Below, piece after piece: positions 1 through 4,414 of a stretch of 5,478 bases of DNA. Position 1 is the stretch's first letter. Every line of letters starts with the position of its first letter. Source of the DNA: Cyanobacteria bacterium UBA9971 (lineage in GTDB: Bacteria; Cyanobacteriota; Vampirovibrionia; Gastranaerophilales; UBA9971); contig DNRP01000161.1 in NCBI GenBank assembly GCA_003499955.1, positions 1-5,478 of the forward strand, given 5' to 3'. The notes under the pieces were generated by a model that was not told the DNA's origin, ran no database searches, and saw nothing but the letters and a program-made list of their open reading frames with translations. The translations under genes and the position numbers were made by a program.

Positions 1-18
1 AGTTATTTAAATTTATTT

Positions 19-450
19 TTACCAGCCGCCAAATACATCACCTAATATTGCGCCACCAATAGGATCTGCTACGGTTGCGGCAACAACAGCGCCTTTTTCT
101 AAATCTGAAGCTCCATCTTTTTTTCCGCCCTTATCGGCAACGATATCTTCATCCTCTATAATCGTTTCTTCTGTTGTGGTAGAAGATTGATTTCTATTTT
201 GTAGAGCATAAGATAAAAGCATTAAAACTAATTGCTGCATAAATGTTTCATTACTATTCTGTTGTTGAGGTGCCATGCACTGTTGAGAATAGTATCCGGT
301 GTTCATGCTCTGTCCGCCGAAAATTGAAGTTGTATCAGTATAGTTTGACAGAGAAAATCCGGTGCTTAATCCAGTATTATAGTTAGATTGATAAGACTGG
401 TTGTAATAATTACTTGGTTGATACATAGATGTGTTTGCATAACTAAGCAT
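19..450 (-). CDS. Tyr/Asn/Gln-rich hypothetical protein with hydrophobic C-terminus
   Basis: I do not recognise a family for this 143-residue protein. Residues 1-65 are low complexity, rich in Tyr, Asn, Ser and Gln. Residues 71-84 form a short hydrophobic helix-like stretch, 94-105 are acidic (TTEETIIEDEDI), and 106-119 are charged with a GGKKDG turn. Residues 120-143 are a Gly/Ala/Val-rich segment ending in FGGW, with small-residue spacing (DPIGGAILGDVFGG) like a glycine zipper. There is no Sec signal peptide and only one Cys (residue 58). The start is secure: GTGGAGGAG lies 8 nt before the ATG, and the stop is TAA. It is the last gene in the window and is separated from the previous gene by 457 nt, so it is probably transcribed alone from the putative promoter at 568-595. 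The make-up suggests a surface, membrane-associated or self-assembling protein, but that is inference. Its existence as a gene is likely; its function is unknown. Confidence 0.75.
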   Translation of the reverse strand: MLSYANTSMYQPSNYYNQSYQSNYNTGLSTGFSLSNYTDTTSIFGGQSMNTGYYSQQCMAPQQQNSNETFMQQLVLMLLSYALQNRNQSSTTTEETIIEDEDIVADKGGKKDGASDLEKGAVVAATVADPIGGAILGDVFGGW

Positions 451-458
451 AACAATGA

Positions 459-467
459 CTCCTCCAC
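459..467 (-). promoter_or_regulatory. strong Shine-Dalgarno site of the 19-450 gene
   Basis: The minus strand reads GTGGAGGAG, followed by 8 nt (TCATTGTT) and the ATG at 450. This near-perfect site fixes that ATG over the internal Met at codon 9. The same 9 bases occur again at 555-563. Confidence 0.7.
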
Positions 468-567
468 TATATAATCTAATTACTCAAAGACCCAATAATT
501 AAATTTTCAGAAATAAATCCGCATAAATATTTTGTTGTTTAAATCTTTTTAAATCTCCTCCACGATT

Positions 568-595
568 TTTATATAAGACCCTCTATGCATGTAAA
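568..595 (-). promoter_or_regulatory. putative sigma-70-type promoter for the 19-450 gene
   Basis: On the minus strand TTTACA (595-590) is followed by a 16-nt spacer and TATAAA (573-568). Each hexamer matches 5 of 6 consensus bases. Transcription would begin near 561 and leave a leader of roughly 110 nt before the ATG at 450. The region is AT-rich, so chance matches are common. The pairing, spacing and position upstream of an isolated gene support the call only moderately. Confidence 0.4.
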
Positions 596-710
596 AACAA
601 TAAAAAACCCTAAAATTCAAAAAACAAAAATAAGTTAACATTTTGTAATATTTTTTGAATTCAATATTTTAAGGAGTCTTAAATAGAGAGTTAATCTGAA
701 AAGATTTATT

Positions 711-885
711 AACTTGAATTGCTAAATAGCCAAAACTGTCATTGCGAGCAAATCAGGGTATCCATTTTTTTTGACTAAATGTCAAAAAAGAAGGGGGACA
801 ATCTCATAATTTTACAAAACCTTGCGATTGCTTCGTCGTTTCTCTCCTCGCAATGACAATGCAAAATTAATTAGCAATTCGAGTT
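711..885. repeat. nested inverted-repeat element, relative of the 2268-2347 repeat
   Basis: Outer arms at 711-725 (AACTTGAATTGCTAA) and 871-885 pair in 14 of 15 positions. Inner arms TGTCATTGCGAG (737-748) and CTCGCAATGACA (847-858) are perfect 12-bp complements. Between them lie a 9-bp hairpin (TTTTTTGAC 767-775, loop TAAAT, GTCAAAAAA 781-789) and the module GATTGCTTCGTCG (826-838). That module and the CATTGCGAG arms recur, in the same orientation, in the repeat at 2268-2347. There is no ORF inside, so this looks like a non-autonomous palindromic repeat of the REP or MITE type. I cannot see a clean target-site duplication. Similar CATTGCGAG...GAAGCAATC palindromes are widespread in many bacterial genomes, to my recollection. 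Confidence 0.7.
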
Positions 886-907
886 TTATATCTAATAAAT
901 TTAAAAC

Positions 908-1228
908 TTAATTAACTGTAGGTTTAATACCTGTAACTTTTGTAAGAAAGGCTCTTAATTTATCAGGAGCTTCAGGATTATCAACAACCTTTTGAAGTTG
1001 ATCTGTAATTTCCGGAATTTTTGCACTAGCTAAAAGTCCTCTTAAAGTCCCTGTTGTATCTGATTTCAGACGACCGTCTTTAATAGTATCATTACATAAT
1101 TGTATAACTGCCGAATTATGATTAAAAACCGCAGTAGCATCACCAAAAGCAACTTTAGGTTTGTTATTATTATTAAATTTATTATTAGGAATAGAATTAA
1201 AATTAAAATTATTAAATCTTATATTCAT
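908..1228 (-). CDS. small Asn-rich hypothetical protein with KPKVAFG motif
   Basis: I do not recognise a characterised family for this 106-residue protein. Half of residues 1-22 are Asn (MNIRFNNFNFNS, then an NNNN run at 19-22), and KPKVAFG follows at 23-29. Residues 30-106 look like a small helical domain with alternating hydrophobic and charged residues (for example VIQLCNDTIKDGR and ITDQLQKVVDNPEAPDKLRAFL). There is no signal peptide or membrane segment. I chose the ATG at 1228 rather than the one eight codons upstream (1252) because AAGGAAAAGGAAA sits 6 nt before 1228, whereas the upstream ATG has its purine run directly abutting it with no spacing. The gene lies 95 nt downstream of the second exbD and has a candidate promoter of its own. 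Short proteins with an N-terminal FG or AFG motif recur in Gastranaerophilales genomes as I remember them, which is part of the reason for the host guess. Confidence 0.7.
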   Translation of the reverse strand: MNIRFNNFNFNSIPNNKFNNNNKPKVAFGDATAVFNHNSAVIQLCNDTIKDGRLKSDTTGTLRGLLASAKIPEITDQLQKVVDNPEAPDKLRAFLTKVTGIKPTVN

Positions 1229-1234
1229 AATAAA

Positions 1235-1247
1235 TTTCCTTTTCCTT
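1235..1247 (-). promoter_or_regulatory. ribosome binding site that decides the 908-1228 start
   Basis: The minus strand reads AAGGAAAAGGAAA and then TTTATT before the ATG at 1228. It overlaps the codons that a start at 1252 would use, which argues that the first eight codons of the longer reading are untranslated leader. Confidence 0.6.
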
Positions 1248-1269
1248 AACATCTTCTCTTATTAATATA

Positions 1270-1298
1270 ATAATAAAACATAAAAAAAATTGACACAA
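1270..1298 (-). promoter_or_regulatory. putative promoter for the 908-1228 gene
   Basis: On the minus strand TTGTGT (1298-1293) is followed by a 17-nt spacer containing a T8 run, then TATTAT (1275-1270). The -10 matches 5 of 6 consensus bases and the -35 only 3 of 6. The predicted start near 1263 would leave a leader of about 35 nt. It lies in the 95-nt gap after the second exbD, where no convincing terminator hairpin is visible, so read-through from the operon is also possible. Confidence 0.35.
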
Positions 1299-1323
1299 GC
1301 TTTGCAAAAATTTACATTTGTTA

Positions 1324-1725
1324 TCAGTTTTCCATTACGGAAACACTGGCGACTCCTGCCGTTTGGGCAGCGTCCATAACTTTCACTACTGCTTCATGAG
1401 TGGATTCCTGAGCTGCTTTAATAAGAAGACCGTCCTTTTTTTCACGATAAGCAGTCTTGATAGCATTTAATAAGCTATCAGAGGAAATATCTTGACCGTC
1501 AATAGAATATTGACCTGCTTGTGATACATCTATTGTAATAATTTTTGATTCTTTTTGCTGTTTTTCTGCTTCATGCTGGCTTGGAACAGTCAGATTCAAT
1601 CCCTGTTGATCAAGCATAGGCGCAATTACCATCATTATGATAAGCAAAACAAGAAAAATATCCGTTAAAGGCGTTATATTTATTTCTGTAAAAGCATCAC
1701 GCTGTTTTCTTTTTTTGGTACTCAT
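1324..1725 (-). CDS. exbD: ExbD/TolR-family proton-channel subunit (second copy)
   Basis: ExbD/TolR proteins are single-span inner-membrane subunits that work with ExbB/TolQ to turn proton flow into motion of TonB or TolA. This 133-residue protein is of normal family length. It has a basic cytoplasmic N-terminus (MSTKKRKQRDAF), then the family signature TEINITPLTD with the proton-carrying Asp at residue 22, and a membrane helix at about 21-38. A charged Gln/Glu/Lys linker (39-61) leads to the periplasmic ExbD fold (62-131, from KIITIDVSQAGQYSIDGQDI to a C-terminal VASVSVMEN). It starts 14 nt after the first exbD, and AAAGGA overlaps that gene's TAA stop, so the two are surely cotranscribed. 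Residues 13-37 are identical to the same positions of the first copy, while the periplasmic parts differ strongly. I cannot decide between an ExbD and a TolR role from sequence alone. Confidence 0.9.
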   Translation of the reverse strand: MSTKKRKQRDAFTEINITPLTDIFLVLLIIMMVIAPMLDQQGLNLTVPSQHEAEKQQKESKIITIDVSQAGQYSIDGQDISSDSLLNAIKTAYREKKDGLLIKAAQESTHEAVVKVMDAAQTAGVASVSVMEN

Positions 1726-1739
1726 GAATCTATTATCCT

Positions 1740-2246
1740 TTACTCGGGAAGGTTTACGGCAGTTCTGTCTTCCACAGGCTGACTATTTGAACTTATATTA
1801 TTATCAACTTGTTTTTCTTCAAGATCACTTTGCTGTTTTTTAGAGAGAGGTTCGCCCGCAACGGTTAGTTTTTCATAACCTGCTTCCTGCGCAGCTTTCA
1901 TTACGACCATAATATATTTTGTTTTTGTTTGCCCATCAGCTTTTACAACAACTTTTTTATCTTTAGCCTTATCAATCAATGCTAACAATTTTTCAGAAAG
2001 CTGATTTTCACTAACTGCTTCGGTATTTACAAAAAATTCGGCATTTTTCGTAATGGCTACTGTAACTTCTTTTTCATCAACACTTAGCCCGCTGTTTATT
2101 GACGGCAGCGTAATGTTTTTATCCACTTTTTGAAACATCGGAGCTATTACCATCATTATGATTAACAGTACCAAAAAGATATCTGTTAAAGGCGTAATGT
2201 TGATTTCGGTGAATAATCCTTTGTTTCCTGAAGATTGTATAGCCAT
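1740..2246 (-). CDS. exbD: ExbD/TolR-family proton-channel subunit (first copy) with C-terminal tail
   Basis: This second family member has 168 residues: a short N-terminus (MAIQSSGNKGLF), the signature TEINITPLTD with the proton-relay Asp at residue 22, and a membrane helix at about 21-38. The periplasmic ExbD fold runs from about 44 to 130 (KNITLPSI, then EVTVAITKNAEFFVNTEAVSE, then KVVVKADGQTKTKYIMVVMKAAQEAGYEKL). Unlike the downstream copy it carries a polar tail of about 38 residues (131-168, rich in Gln, Glu, Asp, Ser and Asn), which has no counterpart in the other paralogue and is probably disordered. GAGAGG lies 11-12 nt before the ATG and only about 5 nt from the edge of the cloverleaf repeat, so folding of that repeat could affect initiation. 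Two different ExbD-type subunits may form a heterodimer in one ExbB ring or serve alternative complexes; this is inference. Confidence 0.9.
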   Translation of the reverse strand: MAIQSSGNKGLFTEINITPLTDIFLVLLIIMMVIAPMFQKVDKNITLPSINSGLSVDEKEVTVAITKNAEFFVNTEAVSENQLSEKLLALIDKAKDKKVVVKADGQTKTKYIMVVMKAAQEAGYEKLTVAGEPLSKKQQSDLEEKQVDNNISSNSQPVEDRTAVNLPE

Positions 2247-2267
2247 TTTAGTTTTTACCTCTCATTG

Positions 2268-2347
2268 TCATTGCGAGGGCTTTAGCCCGAAGCAATCCAA
2301 TTACATTTTAGATTGCTTCGTCGAGCCTTTGGCTCTTCTCGCAATGA
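2268..2347. repeat. 80-bp palindromic repeat with cloverleaf folding potential, between exbB and exbD
   Basis: Outer arms TCATTGCGAG (2268-2277) and CTCGCAATGA (2338-2347) are perfect 10-bp complements. They enclose three further hairpins: GGCT-TT-AGCC (2278-2287), CGAAGCAATC (2288-2297) pairing with GATTGCTTCG (2311-2320) across a 13-nt loop, and GAGCC-TTT-GGCTC (2323-2335). Nearly every base is paired, giving a four-way cloverleaf on either strand. The repeat fills most of the 110-nt gap, starting about 9 nt after the exbB stop and ending about 5 nt before the exbD Shine-Dalgarno. It shares its arms and the GATTGCTTCGTCG module with the element at 737-858. This is REP- or MITE-like DNA, and as RNA it could alter stability or relative expression of the operon segments. 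Confidence 0.8.
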
Positions 2348-2356
2348 TGAAAAAAA

Positions 2357-3046
2357 TTATATTTTAGGAACGAATGCGCCCTGAATTGTTTGTTGAACTT
2401 GTTGCTGAGGCTGATTCTGTTGCGCAATTACCGCATCTTCGTCTTTATCAACGAAACTGAGGAATAAAAGCTTGATTAACTGGAAATCATCTTCATATCT
2501 TCTAACTATAGACTGGAATGAATTGTAAGCAATAACAGCTACAATAGCTACACCAAGACCAAATGCCGTTGCGATAAGAGCGGAACCGATACCAAGAGCA
2601 ACCGCAGCACTTTGATTCCCTTGGGTAGCAAGATCCCCAAAGGTGTATAGAATTCTTACAACTGTTGCGAATAATCCCAAGAAAGGAGCTACGCCGCCAA
2701 TTGTTCCAAGAATTGTTAAATGTTTTTCAAGCTTTCTAACAGCAAGACTTGTTGAAATATCAAAAGACTTTTCAAAACCTTTCTTTTGAACAGCAAGAAC
2801 TCTGATTCCTTCTTCTGCAACTTCACCTACAACCCCGCCAAGCTGTGCGCTAAGACTTTGAGCCGCATCAAGATTATTTTTTTGCAATTCTCTTTGTAAT
2901 CTCTGGATAAATTGAATCACATCCCTTTTATTTGCGTTATAAAAGGAAATTCTGTTGATAATTACCGCCACTACCAGAATTGAAGTTAATACAATCGGTA
3001 AAAGTACCAACCAGTCTTGTTGAATCGCATAAGTCATTACATTCAT
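2357..3046 (-). CDS. exbB: ExbB/TolQ/MotA-family proton-channel subunit
   Basis: ExbB/TolQ forms the oligomeric inner-membrane ring around ExbD/TolR. The 229-residue length fits the family. Membrane helix 1 spans about 12-33. A cytoplasmic domain with a helical stretch follows (40-107, QFIQRLQRELQKNN, then LEKHL). Helix 2 begins with the signature TILGTIGGVAPFLGLFATV (111-129) and helix 3 spans about 148-175 (ALGIGSALIATAFGLGVAI). A Gln-rich tail (209-222) is unusual and may be disordered. GAGGG precedes the ATG by 9 nt. The gene lies 47 nt after tonB and is clearly in the same operon. Odd points: the helix-3 Glu expected in GI(A/S)EAL of ExbB/TolQ is Ser155 here (GIGSAL, codon TCC), the usual Pro of AIPAV is Val169, and helix 2 has TVVRIL (Arg131) where TVWGI or TVVGI is common. 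The family call is firm; whether it is ExbB or TolQ is open. Confidence 0.92.
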   Translation of the reverse strand: MNVMTYAIQQDWLVLLPIVLTSILVVAVIINRISFYNANKRDVIQFIQRLQRELQKNNLDAAQSLSAQLGGVVGEVAEEGIRVLAVQKKGFEKSFDISTSLAVRKLEKHLTILGTIGGVAPFLGLFATVVRILYTFGDLATQGNQSAAVALGIGSALIATAFGLGVAIVAVIAYNSFQSIVRRYEDDFQLIKLLFLSFVDKDEDAVIAQQNQPQQQVQQTIQGAFVPKI

Positions 3047-3093
3047 TTTATTAAACCCTCTTTTATCTAAATAAATTATTTTTTACAGTAGTT

Positions 3094-4176
3094 TTAATAT
3101 CGAGATCCTCCGACAGAAAATACATTATAGTCAAAGGTAAATTGAATATCTATGTCATTGCCTTGATATTCAGGCGGCAAAGGTCTGAAAGGCGCACTCA
3201 TTTTTACAGCTTCCAATGCTGCTTCATCCGCATCACTAAGACCCGAAGATTTACTAATGTTTAATCTTAATAATCTGCCATCCCTGCTTACTTTAAAGAG
3301 TAAAACAACCTTCTTACTTTCATTTCCTCTAGGCGGATGCCAGTTTCTTTTAATTCTTCTTTGAAGCTCCCTCATATAAGGACCAAAATCAGGTTCTTTA
3401 ATAGCATCTATTCCCGGAGAACCGTTAGGATTTCCAGGACCGGGATTTCCAGGATCACCGCTGCCTGCAGAATAACCGGAACCTCTTGAACCTTTTGATT
3501 TTCCGCTTTTTCCTCCATTAGACATCATAGGGGAAGGATCGCCACTTGGCGATGAACTTCCTATCGGGCCTGTAGTAACAGGTCCACCCATTGGCGTAAC
3601 TGCTCTCGGTGCCTTAACTTTTGGCGCAGGTATAGAAAACGGGTTCTGTGTTGTTAATCTTGGAGGTGATGCAGGCTTAGGCTGAAGCACAGGTCTTGGC
3701 GGAACTTTTGGAGCTTTAGGAGCCGCGCTGGGCATAGCTGTTTTACGCGGCGCTGTTTTTGGAACAGGCTTTTGCTCAACAGCAGAACGCTGAGGCGCAC
3801 TCGGTCTTGAAACTTTTTCAGGCTCGGAAATTCTCTTAGTCGGATCATGTTTTCCGCCTGCTCTGGTATTTCTGTCTGATCTTAATTTTGTATTTTTATT
3901 TATCGGTGTTTGTTCTTTATTATTTACTATTACAAATTCAATATCTCTGGGCTTAATCTCAGGTTTTTGAAACAATGTAAGATTAAGTCCAAAAAATGCA
4001 AGAATAGCTATTAAAAGCCATACAAGAAAAGGAATCAAAGGATGCGCAACAGCAGAAATAGCTAATGCCTTCTCGAGAGGAAATTTTTCTTTATCTTCCC
4101 TTAATACTGCCGAAATTTTTTCTTTCGGATTTTTCAGCTCATCCTGATCGGTTTTATTTTCTAAAATGATTCCCAT
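3094..4176 (-). CDS. tonB: TonB/TolA-family energy transducer
   Basis: This periplasm-spanning protein should couple the ExbB/ExbD motor to the outer membrane. In its 360 residues, 1-38 are a charged cytoplasmic N-terminus, longer than in E. coli TonB. A single membrane helix spans about 46-68 and is preceded by SAVAH (Ser41, His45), the SxxxH motif that TonB and TolA share for contact with ExbD/TolR. Residues 69-114 are polar. Residues 115-200 are a Pro/Lys/Ala-rich spacer typical of TonB, and 201-256 are a Gly/Ser/Asn/Pro-rich spacer. Residues 262-352 are the TonB/TolA C-terminal domain (FGPYMRELQRRIKRNWHPP, then VVLLFKVSRDGRLLRLNISK, then AALEAVKMSAPFRPLP). The ATG overlaps the stop of a possible 32-codon leader ORF as TAATG, and GAGAAG lies 5 nt upstream. 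It is the first large gene of the cassette. TolA-like function is the main alternative, since no TonB-dependent receptor or tol gene is in view. Confidence 0.9.
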   Translation of the reverse strand: MGIILENKTDQDELKNPKEKISAVLREDKEKFPLEKALAISAVAHPLIPFLVWLLIAILAFFGLNLTLFQKPEIKPRDIEFVIVNNKEQTPINKNTKLRSDRNTRAGGKHDPTKRISEPEKVSRPSAPQRSAVEQKPVPKTAPRKTAMPSAAPKAPKVPPRPVLQPKPASPPRLTTQNPFSIPAPKVKAPRAVTPMGGPVTTGPIGSSSPSGDPSPMMSNGGKSGKSKGSRGSGYSAGSGDPGNPGPGNPNGSPGIDAIKEPDFGPYMRELQRRIKRNWHPPRGNESKKVVLLFKVSRDGRLLRLNISKSSGLSDADEAALEAVKMSAPFRPLPPEYQGNDIDIQFTFDYNVFSVGGSRY

Positions 4177-4274
4177 TAAAACTTCTCGCTAATCTTGTAG
4201 AGCTCAAGCTTAAGTCTTTCAATCAAACAAAGTTGCGATTTCGACTTTTTCTTCAGCTTCTCGTGGTTCCCCAT
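4176..4274 (-). CDS. possible 32-residue basic leader peptide coupled to tonB
   Basis: An ORF opens at ATG 4274 (MGNHEKLKKKSKSQ...) and ends ...YKISEKF with TAA, whose last A is the first base of the tonB ATG (TAATG). That arrangement is typical of translationally coupled genes. The peptide is basic at the N-terminus, and its second half (LCLIERLKLELYKISEKF) has the periodicity of an amphipathic helix. Against it, GGAG directly abuts the ATG with no usable spacing, and an in-frame stop lies just upstream, so initiation would be weak. A different reading frame opens at 4290 and overlaps it (23 codons, acidic, ending at 4219), and that one has no good ribosome site either. I cannot say which, if either, is made. 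It could equally be untranslated leader. Confidence 0.35.
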   Translation of the reverse strand: MGNHEKLKKKSKSQLCLIERLKLELYKISEKF

Positions 4275-4318
4275 CTCCGCTAAAATTCATTTTTTTCGCT
4301 AAACATGCAAAGTTTAAC

Positions 4319-4348
4319 ATAATACAAATTTTAACCACAATTGACCAA
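4319..4348 (-). promoter_or_regulatory. putative promoter and operator-like dyad of the tonB-exbB-exbD-exbD operon
   Basis: On the minus strand TTGGTC (4348-4343) is followed by an 18-nt spacer and TATTAT (4324-4319). The -10 is good (5 of 6) and the -35 weak (3 of 6). The perfect dyad TTAACC-N14-GGTTAA (4331-4356) covers the -35 and much of the spacer, where a repressor could act. Transcription would start near 4312, after the upstream gene's terminator and about 136 nt before tonB. I cannot name the regulator, and I see no convincing Fur box. Confidence 0.4.
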
Positions 4349-4369
4349 CAGGTTAAGTAAATTTGTTAA

Positions 4370-4408
4370 AACAATAAAATGTCAGGCTACGCCCGACATT
4401 TTATTGTT
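4370..4408 (-). terminator. intrinsic terminator of the 4415-5221 gene
   Basis: Perfect 14-bp arms (4370-4383 and 4395-4408) enclose GGC-TAC-GCC. In the minus-strand transcript the one mismatch becomes a G-U pair, so about 18 bp pair around a 3-nt loop. The hairpin lies 7 nt after the stop codon. Its 3' arm is itself T-rich (ATTTTATTGTT) and is followed by TTAAC. The better pairing on the minus strand agrees with that gene's direction. It isolates the gene from the tonB operon. Confidence 0.8.
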
Positions 4409-4414
4409 AATTTT

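Larger units (their letters stand above)
451..907. other. 457-nt gene-free region between the two small hypothetical genes
   Basis: I see no credible coding region here on either strand. From right to left it holds the nested inverted-repeat element (711-885), then AT-rich sequence that includes an 11-bp inverted repeat AATTCAAAAAA / TTTTTTGAATT (614-624 and 651-661), then the putative promoter (568-595) and a leader with two copies of GTGGAGGAG. No clear intrinsic terminator for the 908-1228 gene is visible, unless the repeat element serves as one. Confidence 0.6.

Noticed and set aside
120..143. Idea that the 19-450 protein is a class II bacteriocin
   Set aside because: The region encoding the C-terminal Gly/Ala-rich tail looks slightly bacteriocin-like, but there is no double-glycine leader, no immunity gene and no peptidase-transporter nearby, and the protein is long for that class.
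737..858. CRISPR-like array formed by the repeated CATTGCGAG units
   Set aside because: The units are inverted arms of palindromes, occur only twice per element and lack regularly spaced direct repeats and spacers.
1637..1843. Plus-strand ORF of 68 codons, beginning MISKTRKISVKGV
   Set aside because: It lies antisense to the start of the second exbD and the end of the first, has no ribosome site of note and gives no recognisable protein. Its likeness to the plus-strand ORF at 2158-2367 is only the antisense of the shared exbD membrane segment.
1617..2211. Recent gene conversion between the two exbD genes
   Set aside because: The 25 identical membrane-segment residues are encoded by DNA that differs at many synonymous positions, so selection on the protein explains it better.
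2158..2367. Plus-strand ORF of 69 codons, beginning MINSTKKISVKGV
   Set aside because: It is antisense to the first exbD and runs through the palindromic repeat; the similarity to 1637-1843 comes from conserved exbD codons on the other strand.
3654..3848. Minus-strand ORF of 64 codons in another frame of the tonB gene
   Set aside because: It lies wholly inside the Pro/Lys-rich spacer of the tonB-like gene, where repetitive composition keeps alternative frames open.
4341..4369. Plus-strand promoter starting TTGACC
   Set aside because: TTGACC on the plus strand has only TGTTAA at 17-nt spacing and no plus-strand gene follows.
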